Of a DNA stretch of 64,000 bases, positions 48,073-61,100 are shown one piece after another; the stretch's first letter is position 1; each line of letters opens with the position of its first letter. The notes under the pieces were generated by a model, which searched no databases, had not been told where the DNA came from, and was given only the letters and a program-made list of their open reading frames with translations. This stretch comes from Escallonia rubra (Eukaryota > Streptophyta > Magnoliopsida > Escalloniales > Escalloniaceae). Made by a program: the position numbers and the translations under genes. The DNA is taken from the NCBI GenBank assembly GCA_033065855.1, contig JAVXUO010001211.1, positions 372,001 to 436,000 of the forward strand, written 5' to 3'.

Positions 48073-51000
48073 CTACCGCCTCTGGAAATTGAAAGCCTTT
48101 ATTGAGAAGGCGAAGATGAACGCAAAAAGAATTGTGAACCCAAAAACCACTCCTGCAGCCACTCCAACAAAATCATGTCTGTAGCCAAAGTAACTTCGCA
48201 AGAAATCTTCCACGCTTTGGTTTGTGTCGAGTTCGTCCTTTATGTCTCCAAACTGCGACACAATCAGGCCATAAAGGGTCCAAGCAACTGGACATGCCCA
48301 ATAGTACCATCTCCACCATATAGGGATCCTCTGTTGTTAACAAAGAAAATGAGTGTGGTGGTTAAGTAGTTAGTTCCTTTATGGTCTCATATATCAGCAA
48401 GCATCTCATAGAAAAATGGATTATAGGAACTCACAGTTCGTGGAATTACAAATCCTGAAAAGAGATTCCATATTCCATAGAATGAAGAGGCTACAATCGC
48501 AGAAATGTGGTGGTTTGGAGTCACTGCCACAGTCATCATGCCATAGAAGGTGAAGTACAGCAGCGTGAAGTACATGAAGAACAGGTACCAAAAGAATTTA
48601 GCGACCGTCCACTCAAATCCAATCATTGCATAGACAATAACACCATACACGGCAGCTTGTACAAAGACATAGGGTAGTTCAACCAAAACCTGCACAAATC
48701 AAAAAGAAATATCCTCAACAAAAGAGATGGAAGCACACACAAAAACATTAACACGCTACTTTGGAAATGAAGTTTGTATAATAAGGCTAGTCTCAACCTG
48801 TGCAAACGCGTATGGCACTGCTGAATACATCCCGGCAGCTCTTTCTCTGTAAAAGACTGTTCGTTCAACAGCCACCACTGGCTGCACTGATGAGCTGTTT
48901 TGGACTCCTAGGAAGAGAACAGCAGCATACATAGAACCTATTGCATTGAACAGATCTTGTTGGGTGTTCCTGCAACATATATGGCATCCAGATAAGGGAA
49001 AGAAATGAGATTGAGACTATAATTGCATAGAATATAGCAGAAAATTGAGGTAGAAAACGGAACTTTTAGTATTTCTGTAGCTCTCTCTTTGCAACTTACA
49101 TTTTAGAACCAAGGTCCCAGAACAGCGTCCCAAACATCAATGCTATGAAGGTTGTGAAGAGAAATCTTACTGCAGTGTAAGCTGGGTTCCGCCAGTATGA
49201 CCATCGTTGTTTCCATAGGCATGCCATGCATTGGGTGAAGAAAGACTGCGAGTATTGAGTAGGGAAATAGAGATCCTTCGAACCAGGAACAGACGTACTT
49301 AATTCTTTGATAAGGGCTTTGTTTCTCCTGTAGTTTAAAGAAGTATAACCATAACATGTCTAGTACAAAAGATATGTTTATCCTAGGTAGAAAATCAATA
49401 GGCCTAATGATTAAAATCTCAATCTCATTATGCAATCATCTGCTGTGTTACTGAACCAATCTGTATAGATCTGAATTTTTGTACACCTCCGTGAAATCAA
49501 CCCCTAGAACCATTTCTTGTGCTGAAGCCGTAACTTCCAACATCCAGGTTGCTGGATTATAGCCATCTTGGATTTTACTTACTCCTTCAATTCCCTTTTT
49601 AATGTACAACCAAGTTTTAGTGCTACATTTTACTTATAAATATCAGGTATGATAGTAATTGAACTAAGTTTGAGTTTTCTCATTGCACGTTACTCACCTC
49701 AAAGTGTTCGATTAAATGGCAAGAATGGCGACCAATTGGTCCGACGTATAACTCTTGTCCTCCACGCTTCATCAGAAATAGCTGTAACGCCATATTTAAA
49801 ACTTTCAGTATCTGAAATAAAGTTGACCGAACATGAATACTAGTAAAATGTCGGCCTATTTCACCTCATCAAATGCATCAAATATGTCGATGCTTGGTTG
49901 ATGGATGGTGCATACGACTGTTCTGCCTGTGTCAACAGTGTTCCTAACTGTTCTCATCACAATCGCAGCCGCTCTTGCATCTAGCCCTGAAGTAGGCTCA
50001 TCCATGAATATTATGGAGGGGTTTGCCACCAGCTCAACTGCAATGGTCAGCCGCTTGCGCTGCTCGGTTGAGAGACCATTCACACCTGGCAACCCAACTA
50101 GCAAATCCCTCAATGTATTCAGTTCCACAAGTTCCATAACCTCGTCAACAAACATCTGCAAAATTATGATAGTTAAATAGTGCTAAGTACCCACAAGTTC
50201 CATAACCTCGTCAACAAAGATCTGTAAAATTATGATACTTAAGTAGTGCTACGTACTTGTTTTAATTCACACTTAAATGTTTACAAGTTCATCGTGGTAG
50301 TTTTGCTCTTGCATGGAGAAGAATTAAGGCATATTTAAGAGTTGCAGGTGCCAAATTAATACAGCAATACTGTACACAGACACTAATAGCTTTGAGCTTG
50401 GCAAACTATATGCCTGGACTTAATTCAGTAGAAAATAGTTCACTAGTTTGGATGACCGAAGCTTTAGATGGCCACTTCTATATGTTTGGATATCATAACT
50501 AGATCTGAGCAAGGATTTTTCAGCCATCAGCTAGACATGCAAGCAAAGTTCTCTGCATCCATGATTCTTATCAATCCTTTCTTGATCTTTCGACTATTAT
50601 CTCATTTTGCTTGGACGTAGCTTACTTGCTCGTGGAGCAGAAGCTCTCAAGCAACTACCACAGCCATATGAAGATCAAAAATCAAAATTCTACATCTTTT
50701 TGCCTTCGTTTTACTCTAAAGTCTCTCTCAAAAAGAACATATGGTCCGTTGCACCCACCTTTCTGGTTTCGGAATCAACTTCCGGAGGCAACCGCAACCA
50801 AGCTGAGTAGAGCAAGGACTCATAAACGGTGACATGAGGAGAGTGGATATCATTCTGCTCACAGTATCCAGAAATTCGAGCAAAGGTTTCTTGCTTTTTT
50901 GGATACCCCGAAATCATTATAGTACCCTCAATGTATCCTCCAGTTTTCCGACCTGCCAGGACATCCATCAGAGTTGTTTTACCCGCACCACTTACACCCA

Positions 51001-54000
51001 TTAGAGCTGTAAGTACACCTGGCCTGAAAGCTCCACTCACACCCTTCAGAAGCAGCAGCCTATCTTCAGCGACACCTTGATTTTTCATTTCCTTCAAAAG
51101 CATATTTAAATTTTTAGACGTGTGTTCTTGGACTTTCACTTTAACACAAGTAGCTTCAGGAATCAAAGTTAGGTTGCTCTATTATTTTTGTTACTTACCT
51201 GTGGCATGTCAACAGAGTATTTAACTTCATCAAAAGTAATGGAATGCGGTTCAAATGGAAGAACCATTCCCTTTTTCTTGGTCTGATTGACCTCAATAAG
51301 AGCTTCTGGCCTCATGTATGCTGTTCCAGATGAGATGCTTCTTCCTATTTCATCTCCTCTCTCTGCATGTCAATGGTAAGCCTTAAGTTAAATGGCATGT
51401 TATATTTGGAAGCAAACATAAACTTTTCAGTAGAATGCTTCAGTCAACCTTGAGAGGCAACTTGGCCAACAGAACTATTTCCTCTGGATGATAATTCAAT
51501 GGCTCCCCCAGTTCGGTGCTCATCGTTGCCTTGTCTTTCTTCTGGTATAGCCGCTTGAGGCTTTCCTAAAGCTGCATAAGTTTAAAGTGGCGTGTTAAAT
51601 GACCTGTTTTATAAGAAGAGACAAAGAAAGGAAGGTAGAGAAACTCACGGTCGAGATAAGTAAGAGCCAGCGCATAACAGAAATTAAAGATAAATATGAA
51701 TCCAAGCAATGCTCCTGCTCCTATCCAGTACCAGTATGCATACGGGAAGAACCCTCGAGACTTCAAAATTGTAACTCCTAGGGGCTCCGCTGTGTTGGGA
51801 AGAACCTTTTGATTGAAAGTAAAGTCAATATCAGCTCAGTTCTGATTGAGATAAAATCATGGGCAAGCACACAATATGAACCTAATGACTTACGTGTCTC
51901 CACTTCTCTCCAAGAAATTCATTTACTGCAATTGCATTCATCCCATACATCATTGGTGACGACCAGTAACCCCATAGCCACCACTTCTTTACTTCCACTG
52001 TGGCATCAAACATGATATACAAAAGCATCAGGAAATGTTTTGAGGCGGGCGTAATATGTTCCAATAATCCATTAAAATCTTCTACCTCGAGATAGGACAA
52101 AGCCACCTAATGCAAAAAGTAAGAGCAATGCAAATGACCCGAATGTGTTTGCAACAATCATGTTCCGGCCTACAGACCCAATAAATCGGAATAGTGCAGA
52201 AGCCATCTGGTTAATGAGCAAGAGTAGCAGGTACTGTTTGAAAAATCTGCAACAAGAATGTGTCTTTGATTATTATCTGAAGAGTAACATGCAAATATAA
52301 TCGGCACAAGTATCACTAGCAATCTTTTGAACTTTTACCTTCCCACATTTGGATCAAATCCAACTACATAATAGGTAAGGAATACCCAAAGCGCAACTTC
52401 TAGAAATGAAATGGGGATCTTAACGATCCATGAAGGGAGAGCATATGTCCAAGCAGGATAAAAGAGAAGATCCCTTTGTTTGTAGAAGACCGGAAGCTTG
52501 GCAATCGTCATAGCAAGCTCTGACATCCCGTTGAACATAATCATAACCACAGTAAAAAACAAAGCACCAGTGTAGATTCCTCCATCGGCTACTGAATTTC
52601 GGTGCATCTCAGTTCGTAGGAAGATTGTCAAGGTAATCAATGACATAACTAAAAGCTAAGAAGAAAAATAACAAAGGGAAACTCATTACTGAAAGCACAT
52701 GGAAACTAGAAATCATCGCATACTTTATGGATTTATATCTACTTATCTACCCATATTTTTTATAAAGATATAGCTACACTCACTTGGAACAACTTGAAGA
52801 AGTAGACAAATGAGTTTCTCTGCATAAGTAAGATTTCGCGTGAAGTACAAGCTTTCAAGAGCTCCTTCCTGCTAACACCATACTTTCTGGTCGTCAAGGC
52901 AGCTGGATGGCTTTTGCTCTTGTCAAATGGAGATGCAAGGTCATCTCCCAGTCTTCGTCCAACATGAAATGACTGGAATGCCTCAGAAAATTCGATGGCT
53001 GTAACAAATCTATGGGGTTCATCTTTACGTGTCCAATATTGCTGCTGATCTTTCCTTGATGTCACCTGCAAGCAATTCAGTTTTTTTCACACTGGAATAG
53101 TAATAGGCTGATCTTTATTTTACTTTCCCCTTATTAGAACTGAAGTAAACGAAATGAACATAGAGCTAGACCTACTTCTTGCAGGAAGTCAGCTACACTT
53201 TTCCTTTCTGGACATCTGAAACCCGTAGATTCAAAAAACTCAAGCACGTCTTCACGGGGGCCCTGGTACACTATCTTGCCATCAGACAGGAGAATAATGT
53301 CATCAAAGAGGTTATATGTTTCAGGTGCCGGCTGCAAGAGAGAGATGAAAGCAGTTCCTTCGAGAATGTGGACATATTGCCTCAATGAGTTCACTATCTG
53401 ATAAGTTGTTGAACTGTCCAAACCAGTAGATATTTCATCCATCAAAAGTACCTTCGATGGTCCAACCAGCATCTCACCTGTAGTTTATCGATCAAAATGA
53501 ATATATAATTATTGTACGCAGTTTTCTTGTGATTTTGGCAGAGGGGAAGACTTATTCCCATTATACTAATGAGAGTTTTTGTTTACCTGTTGTAACACGC
53601 TTCCTTTGTCCACCAGAGATACCTCTTATCATTTCATCACCCACCACGGTATCTGCACAGATTTCTAGTCCCAAGACCTGCAAAGTAGATAGGAGGAAAC
53701 GCGTTAAGTTTCCACATTCATAGGAAATGCATACACTTGCACATTCTTCTCTTATCTCATCTTTGGCATATGTTAGAATGCTTACCTTTAGAACGTAATC
53801 GGTGACTACACTGGCCTCTTGACCTTCTGTTGCCACAGCCTGAATTATTGGAAAACATAAGTAAAGCTTACCATGAAGGAAGCAAGTTTGATGAAGTGGG
53901 ACTTCCTTTGTAATAAGAATTGATTCTAATTGACTTTAATATGAGCAATGCAATCATCTGGGAAGAAAGAATCGTGCAGATAGCAAAAAAATTCAAAATG

Positions 54001-56597
54001 ACACCTGAACTACAAAGGTAAGAATGAGAAATGGAAGTTTCATTATGAACACCACTAGCAGAGTGCAAAGAAAAGCAACCGCTCCATTTATAGGGCAATC
54101 ATCTCTTCAGAGAAGACAAGTTCACCTGATTATCTACAAGAACAACTACGCTCGATGCTCATATTATGCAAACATTAAATAGCTCCTTTGTTACCTTCAT
54201 GTAGACATCAAGATCTGGATCAGGCTTAATACTCGCATTTTTTTCTCTTCTTGACAACTCTGCCAACATCTCTGCAAATTTTCGGAAAGAGTTATGACAA
54301 ATTATATAGAGTGATGCAGAATTAGTCTAATGGATGCATAAATAGAGTAATAAGAAGGAATTTTCTGTTAGCTAACCATAACGAGAGCCAACCCCCTGGC
54401 ATCTTGCAGAGAAAGCTAACGTCTCCCTCACAGTCATCTCTCCTATGTGAAGATCGTGTTGGCTGATATAAGCAGCAGTTCTCTGGGCCACGAACTCATG
54501 CATATCGTGTCCATTGTAAGTCACCCTTCCAGAAGACTAAATTCGCAGAACAGAAGATATGTAAACCACATTGAAGATCAAAAGAACAAACAGAGTGGAT
54601 TTGAGAAAGTTGTGAGACCCTGGAAAGAGTGAAAACTGCAGCTACTTTACCTTGAGATCCTTATCCAGCTTCCCAGCCAAAGCCAACAACAAAGTCGTCT
54701 TCCCGGAACTTGGAGGACCTAAAAGCAATGTCATTCTGCAAACATCACATGAAATGTCTAAGTGCACGTTTGAACCTTGTGGCTACAAACAATTCTTACC
54801 AGTTGGTGGCACTTCATCCTTTAATTTACATCTTTCTTTTCAAAGTAATTTGGTGTTCACATTCTTAATCTGCAGTTGGTGGCACTTCATCCTTTAATTT
54901 ACATCTTTCTTTTCAAAGTAATTTGGTTTTCACATTCTTAATCTGTTACTTCCATAAGAAAGTGCGTTCTGTTTACTTCACCATAGGTTATCTGGTGCCA
55001 AAAGTCTAAGGCAAGGAGGACCTTGTCTCCCTATTTACGCTTATCAGAATTACCAATAGCTAATACAGGAAGTACAGTAATTCTTTCTTATTTAGGTAAC
55101 AGTAAGCCTTCAAGGAAACACCAGCAGCTCAGTTATACTTCTATCAGATGACCTCCTTATGTTTGATCAGTTAGGAGTTTTAAAGATTGCCTTGGACATA
55201 TTACTTTGAACATCTGGAGTTATTAATACCAAAAAATGCTATTTTATTAGATGATGTTATGTAGAGAGTTCGGTGGTAATTAGGACACAGTGAAGTTAGC
55301 TGCCTTTTAAGTTAAGTACTCAAGTCTTCAATTTCAAGCTCAGATCATCAATTTGTCCACATAAAAGGGTCGATGAACATGCGTAATGCTGTTAGGCTAC
55401 AACTTATGAGCTCCATTTATGTGGTATGCAAGCAATCGGGCAAGTACTTTTGTTCCACCCCAAGAAAGTTTTGCGAAGGAAGCAATTAAGTTGGTGGGCG
55501 TTTTGCTACGCGGTACACCTACTAGGCCAGCAAAATGGTGAAACTCTGGAAGTTTTTAGCATACAGAATAACCTTTCATGTTTCCTAATTTTTATATCCC
55601 ATTCCTTTCTTATTCTTTCTTTACTGCCTACACTGGAATTAACACTAATTAGGTTGATGCCGGGGACAACAAACATCAAACAGTAGCTGAAAGTTGCAAA
55701 ACCGCACCTTTTAAGGCCAATAACATCAATCAGGTTGGTGCAAAGTTTAGTCCGGCTTGGAAAAAGTGGTAGAGTTATTCTATTTCCAAATACAGAACAA
55801 GGGAAACAGTACTCAGACAATTCAGTTCGTGAGTGCATTTATACCCAAACACATACCTGCGAGGCTTGATGATTCCACTAACATCTTGGAGGATAGAAAG
55901 ATGCTTCTTTCTATTTGGAAGCATATGTAGAGAGTTCAAGAAACCCTTTCAACAGAAGGACAAAATAAAGTAAGCATCCTTTACTAGCAATACAAACTCT
56001 GCATGATCGATTGTAGGAAATTAGTCTCTGCAAGTCTAAGTCTTTACCTCCACTATGTTAATATAGAAGTTAAGGAAAGTAGGCAAAGATCTGCCTCCTA
56101 CATAAGCCTCTGCATCAACACTTAAATGCTCGAATCTGACTTCAATTGTGGGCAAATCAATCCCAACTCTGTGAAATTCAATACAAATGAAGAAAAAAAA
56201 AAACCATTACTGGAAAAACTCCAAGAGAATGTGAGTATAAAATTGGAAATTATGAAAAGGGCTCATACGTATCAATTCGGTTCCTGAGGTTTAACAAGAA
56301 CTTCTCATTATCCTCTTCAACTACTCTGACAAGCCTCTCAAGTAATTTCTTCCTATCTTGCGTTCCAAGATTTTCTACATCCACTTGATTTGCAGGTGCA
56401 CCCTGCGACCCAACAAGCAGGCCTTTCTTCAAACGAGCAAAAGTAGGAAGTTTCTCTAAAGAAGCCCATTTTAGAGCTTCTTCGTCATCTTCCTCTCGTG
56501 AAGACCTCGAAAAGACTTCAGCACCATTGTTCCTCCATATAGAGGAACTGTTTGTTCTCAGGCTGCTGCCAGCTTTGTAAATATTACTTCCATCCAT
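48073..56597 (-). CDS. Full-size ABCG/PDR (pleiotropic drug resistance) transporter
   Basis: Exons, from high to low: 56597-56269, 56168-56048, 55945-55857, 54735-54651, 54536-54377, 54271-54195, 53839-53786, 53677-53587, 53477-53176, 53065-52784, 52655-52339, 52246-52086, 51997-51894, 51805-51649, 51571-51449, 51362-51199, 51091-50759, 50155-49865, 49781-49698, 49594-49461, 49327-49100, 48969-48798, 48689-48435 and 48330-48073. The frame closes throughout, giving about 1456 aa, normal for plant PDR proteins. The layout is NBD1-TMD1-NBD2-TMD2. NBD1: Walker [10 protein letters not shown] (186-194), signature SGGQRKR (326-332), Walker B VLLMDE (345-350). NBD2: GVSGAGKTT (904-912), LSTEQRKR (1011-1018), IIFMDE (1031-1036). 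Two hydrophobic blocks follow the NBDs, with EIWRNP-like [10 protein letters not shown] before the second. It resembles the PDR1/ABCG40 group: plasma-membrane export of terpenoids, hormones or toxins. The start [10 protein letters not shown] was preferred over an ATG 7 codons upstream. Oddity: intron 20 begins AT (49460-49459). Confidence 0.9.
49328..49460 (-). other. Intron 20 of the ABCG gene with non-canonical AT donor
   Basis: Exon 20 must end ...CTATACAG at 49461 and exon 21 begin GAGAAACAAA at 49327 to give the conserved DLYRRNKAL. The intron between them starts ATTGGTTCAG and ends CTACAG, so the donor is AT where GT is expected. It does not resemble a U12 AT-AC intron. The nearest GT, four bases inside the intron, shifts the frame. 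Confidence 0.8.
50125..50256 (-). repeat. 66-bp tandem duplication over the exon 18 acceptor
   Basis: The last part of intron 17 plus the first 31 bases of exon 18 occur twice in a row (50125-50190 and 50191-50256) with five or six differences. The outer copy carries its own acceptor-like TTTTACAG and the exon-like ATCTTTGTTGACGAGG. Splicing to it and reading on meets TAG after 12 codons, so the inner acceptor (exon start 50155) must be used for a working protein. Confidence 0.85.
54801..54946. repeat. 73-bp tandem duplication in intron 3 of the ABCG gene
   Basis: AGTTGGTGGCACTTCATCCT and the following bases through TTCTTAATCTG occur twice in succession, almost identical (GGTGTTCAC against GGTTTTCAC), which indicates a recent event. 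Confidence 0.85.
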
Positions 56598-56911
56598 TGC
56601 AAACCCACCAAGAATCAAACAAAACCCAGTATTTGCCTTTAATCTTTAGGCCAAAAAAGCTAAGCTTTTGCCAAAGAAATCAAGAACCAGAGGGTCTGAT
56701 TCTTTCTTCTTTTTCTTTTTGTGAATTCCCTAATGTTAGAAGCTACGAATGGGAAGTACCACATGCAATGGAAGGATTTTATAGGAGTACAGATGTACGA
56801 GGAGGCATTTGTTTAGTAATAAAATTTCTGCACATTTTCACATTCTAAATCTCTACATTCAATGGGCGCGGAAATTGACGGACATAATCCAGGATTTGTT
56901 TACGAACAAAC

Positions 56912-57139
56912 TTTGACTCCTACACGAGTTATAGAAATCTTCTTCCAACTTCATGTATAGTAACAATTAATAGTCACTAAATATTTCTAGTGACTTTTCT
57001 TCTAACGCTTTCAGCGACAATTATTAACGGCACTTTTTTAACGACACTAAATAAAAGTCAGTAGAGACATTTAGAGACGATTAATTATTGTTGTATAGGG
57101 AGTAGGATGAAGATTCATCCGACCAGGATAGCAGCCAAA
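56912..57139. mobile_element. MITE, 228 bp (copy 3 of the local family)
   Basis: The ends TTTGACTCC and GCAGCCAAA, the interior GTAACAATTAATAGTCACTA, CTTTCAGCGACAATTATTAA and GAGACGATTAATTATTG match the copies at 22159 and 31219. It sits about 315 bp upstream of the ABCG start codon, in its likely promoter. Confidence 0.65.
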
Positions 57140-57731
57140 TTTTTTTCTTTGTTTATTGGCCTCCAACATATGCGCACTTCACTTCACTTCGTATTATTAT
57201 TGTTATTCACCTATGACGGGAGTCTTTTATGTTTTACGAGAAAGATCCTACTCAGATCATAAGAAAATACTGAATATTTTGTATAACGATAATAAAAGAC
57301 ATTTATATACGCTTACTCGCATTTTTGTTAATATTTTCTAGAACTTATCTAAATATGCGACATCTCTTTAGAATAGAGAAAGAAGGAAGGAACATCAATT
57401 TTTCAGCGTCACAAATAAATGTTATTAGGAAGAAAAGAAAAAACAGTCATTACTTATCGCTACGGACATTTACCAAAAAAAAACTAGAGAGCAATCAAAA
57501 TTTTTTAATCACAGTAAACTTGTAATAATTTCATAAGCTTGCGCAGCAAGAGAAACTGGAGCAGAAAGGTCGTAAACGTATCTCCTGAGTCTAAGGTGGT
57601 TGTCAAGATTCTGACCTTTTTTAATGTCTCACGTTCTGCTTTGAAATTCTTGCCCAAACAAGAACAGAAATCCGAGATGTGTGTTTCTATCTATTCCATG
57701 TGATATAGCTAAATATATCCGCCCAACCAAC

Positions 57732-58120
57732 TGTTGACACGTGGCGTAACCAATTCTGAGTGGGCTAACAGACTCATATCGGATAAACTTCAGAGGACAG
57801 ATAGAGATTGGTTAGGACTCATGCACTAATAGAAGAGTCCTGGTATGACTCTTCTACAAAAGGATCAATCAGAATAGAGTTCTAAAGAAGAAGGAAGTCT
57901 GGAAGCGGTTTATATATAGGGCGAATCCTCAGGTACACAGACAGGTTCACACACACAAACACCCAGTTCATTTTCGATTATTCAGACTCCTACCCTAGTA
58001 GCGACGTTCTGACTTTAGCATCGGAGCATCCTCCACCGGAACATCCCGGTGGTCACTTCGTGTTTTGTTTTGCAGGTGCATTTCCTAGCCGTGGTCTCGA
58101 TCAATATTCAAGCAGTAACA
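57732..58120 (+). repeat. 5' LTR of the gypsy element
   Basis: The segment starts TGTTGACACGTGGCG and ends AGCAGTAACA (TGTT...AACA ends). A TATA box, TTTATATATAGGGC, lies at about 57909-57922, giving a transcription start roughly 170 bp before the LTR end. The assignment rests on the ends and the adjoining primer site because the partner LTR is not visible. Confidence 0.75.
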
Positions 58121-58122
58121 TT

Positions 58123-58140
58123 TTGGCGCCATCCGTGGGA
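58123..58140 (+). other. Primer-binding site of the gypsy element
   Basis: TTGGCGCCATCCGTGGGA lies two bases from the LTR end. Plant gypsy elements of this group carry the very similar TTGGCGCC(G/A)TC(T/C)GTGGGA here. I do not assign the primer tRNA. Confidence 0.6.
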
Positions 58141-58152
58141 CCGAGAGAGAAC

Positions 58153-61100
58153 ATGGCTAGACAATCATCTTCAAATAACACTCCGGTCAGTCGCTCCGCC
58201 CAGAATAGGCGAACAAGATCAAGCGGCTCCCGCCGAAGAGGGCGACAGTCAACACCTTCCCAACGATATTCCAGTAATGACTGCATTAACGTGACTTCAG
58301 TCACCCCAAGAATGACTGAAAGCTCCCAGGGGACTCGTTCTCTGACCCCACCTTTAAAAAGAGGAGACCTGCGTCATCGCCTAACCCGGAGGCTGTTTGA
58401 CACTCCAAATGCTGAGCTGACCAGAGAAATTCATGAACTTAAGGACGTGGTAACCACTCTACAGAAGCAGCTCGAAAGGGTGGTCCCCACAACTTCTGCT
58501 AATCATACACATCTCGATCCGAGCGACCTCCGTCTCAGACTGACCTCAAGGTCCAGTTATGGGAGAAAGAATAGATCAGAGACGGATCCTGACTATCAGC
58601 CAGGGCAAGAAAGTGAGAAACATGTTACCAGAAGTGGTTCACGTTTTCGACGTGAGGAGTCACTTGAGGACAGCACAAACTCGCCTCCTGTAGTAGGCAG
58701 TGAAAATCTAGGTCGAAGATGCGCGGTCCAAAGGCACTGTCCTCAAGGACAGATCCATACACCCACATGGAAAGCACGCCCACAAGGGCGACCTTGTCAC
58801 AAAGCCATCTCCAAATCCTCCCCAGAGGATTCTGCTCCCCCAAGGGAAGATTCTGGATACCCCCTATCCAAAAGTATAGAGAAGGCGAAGCTTCCTCCAA
58901 ATTTTCGGATGCCACAGTGCGACCTATATGATGGAAGCGGAGATCCGGGAGAGCATGTCTATCAATTTCAAACGAATATGTTACTCCTCCAGGCCTCAGA
59001 TGCTGTCATGTGCCGAGCATTCCCAACTACTTTGAGGAAAGCAGCACATGCATGGTTCAAGTCCCTACGACCCAGGTCCATCCATTCCTTCAACCAGTTA
59101 TCAGACTTGTTCCAAAAACATTTTGTAAGCAGCCGAACTCGGAGAAAGAATTCGGCCAGTCTTCTCAATGTGGTCCAAGAAAGAAATGAGTCCTTGTCGC
59201 GATATTTGGGACGTTTCAATGCGGCAACTTTGGAAATAGATAACCTGGATGAATCAGTAAAGTACACGGCTTTTATGCGAGGGCTTCGCCCTACGTCCAA
59301 ATTCGCGTTTGCAGTAAATAAGAGTCCTCCAGGCAACATGAGCGCCTTGCTGGATAAAGCCAATAAGTATATCCAGGCTGAAGAATATTTGGAGACCCAC
59401 AATGGACAGCGAGGAGACAATGGACATGATCAAGACAAGAGAATTCGCGAAGTTAGTCCAAGAGTTGGGCAGGGTTCTAAGCGATCAAGAAAGGATGAAA
59501 GGCGTCCCAAAGAAATGTTAGACATGAAGAATTTGACATCATTAACTGCAAGGCCATCTCAGATCCTGCATGAAATAAAAGATAAGGAGATTCTGGAAAG
59601 GCCAGAGAAGATGAGGTCGCCGCCCAGCAAGAGAGATAGAAACTTGTGGTGCCGTTACCACAATGATCATGGTCACACCACCGACAATTGTGAATCGCTC
59701 AAGCGTGCAATTGAAGCCCTTATCAAACGCGGACATTTGCGTGGATATGTCAATAGAAGGAATGAAAAGAGGGAAGTCACTCCCTTAGGGGGAAAAGAAG
59801 ATGTGCAAGAGAATGCGGGAGTCATAAATACCATCTCGGGGGGAATAGCCGCAGGAGGCTCTTCTGGACAAGGAAGAAAAGCCTACGCAAGGGAAATCTT
59901 CACAACTATGGGACCATCGACCAAAAAGCAGAAGATTGAACCAGCCCCCACAATATCCTTCTCCGATAACGACGTGGGTAATACTAGAATACCCCATGAT
60001 GACCCTCTAGTTATCACACTCCGAGTGGGAAACTTCGACATGAAAAGGATTCTCGTTGACAATGGGAGCTCGGCGGAAATACTTTTCTACGAAGCTTTCC
60101 AAAAGATGAATATACCAGCTGACCGATTACGGAGGGTTGAAGCGCCCCTCTACGGCTTCTCTAACCATCCGGTTGCTTGCGAGGGAATTATTGCATTACC
60201 CGTCATTGTGGGAGACCCTCCAACCCAAGCAAAGTTGATGCTGGATTTCGTAGTAGTACGCATCCCTTCGGCCTATAATGCAATTTTGGGCCGAACAGCA
60301 TTAAACCAATTAAAAGCTGTGGTGTCTACGTACCACATGAAGATGAAATTCCCCACGGAGAATGGAGTCGGGGAAGTCAAGGGCGATCAAGTGGTGGCTC
60401 GGCAGTGCTACATGGCATCATGCCGAAATAGAGCCAATGAAACCCTCATGATAGAAGATCTGAGGGATGAGACAAAAATCGAAAGAGGTAAGCCCGCTGA
60501 AGACCTCACTCATATTGAGCTATATCCGGGAATTCAAGAAAAGACAGTGAGAATAGGAACCGGTCTATCAGACAGCCTCAAGCTCAAGCTTGTGGATTTG
60601 TTAAGAAGCTATGCAGATATCTTTGCGTGGACGGCATCCGATATGCCTGGGATTGATCCTGAGGTGATCACCCACAAATTGAACGTTGACCCTGGTAAGA
60701 AGCCAGTCAAGCAAAAGAAGAGGACATTCGCTCCCGAGAGACAAGTTAAAATCGAGGAGGAAGTTGAAAAATTGTTGGCAGCCGGATTCATTGAAGAGAT
60801 ATCATACCCAGATTGGATCGCCAACGTCGTGATGGTACCCAAGTCGAGCGACCGGTGGCGAATATGCATTGATTTCACGGACCTCAACAAGGCCTGCCCA
60901 AAGGACAGTTACCCGTTACCACGTATTGATATTTTGATTGATGCTACCTCGGGTCATAAATTGTTGAGTTTTATGGATGCATACTCAGGATACAATCAGA
61001 TAAAGATGTGTGTAGATGACATCCCCAAAACTTCCTTCATTACAGAACGTGGGCTGTACTGTTACAAAGTCATGCCTTTCGGACTCAAGAATGCGGGGGC

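Noticed and set aside
49103..49435. Minus-strand frame of 110 codons over ABCG exon 21
   Set aside because: It is exon 21 in the wrong frame; it is relevant only as the product of mis-splicing at the AT donor.
50607..50832. Plus-strand frames in the ABCG region
   Set aside because: They are antisense to exon 17 and intron 17 of the transporter and have no features of their own.
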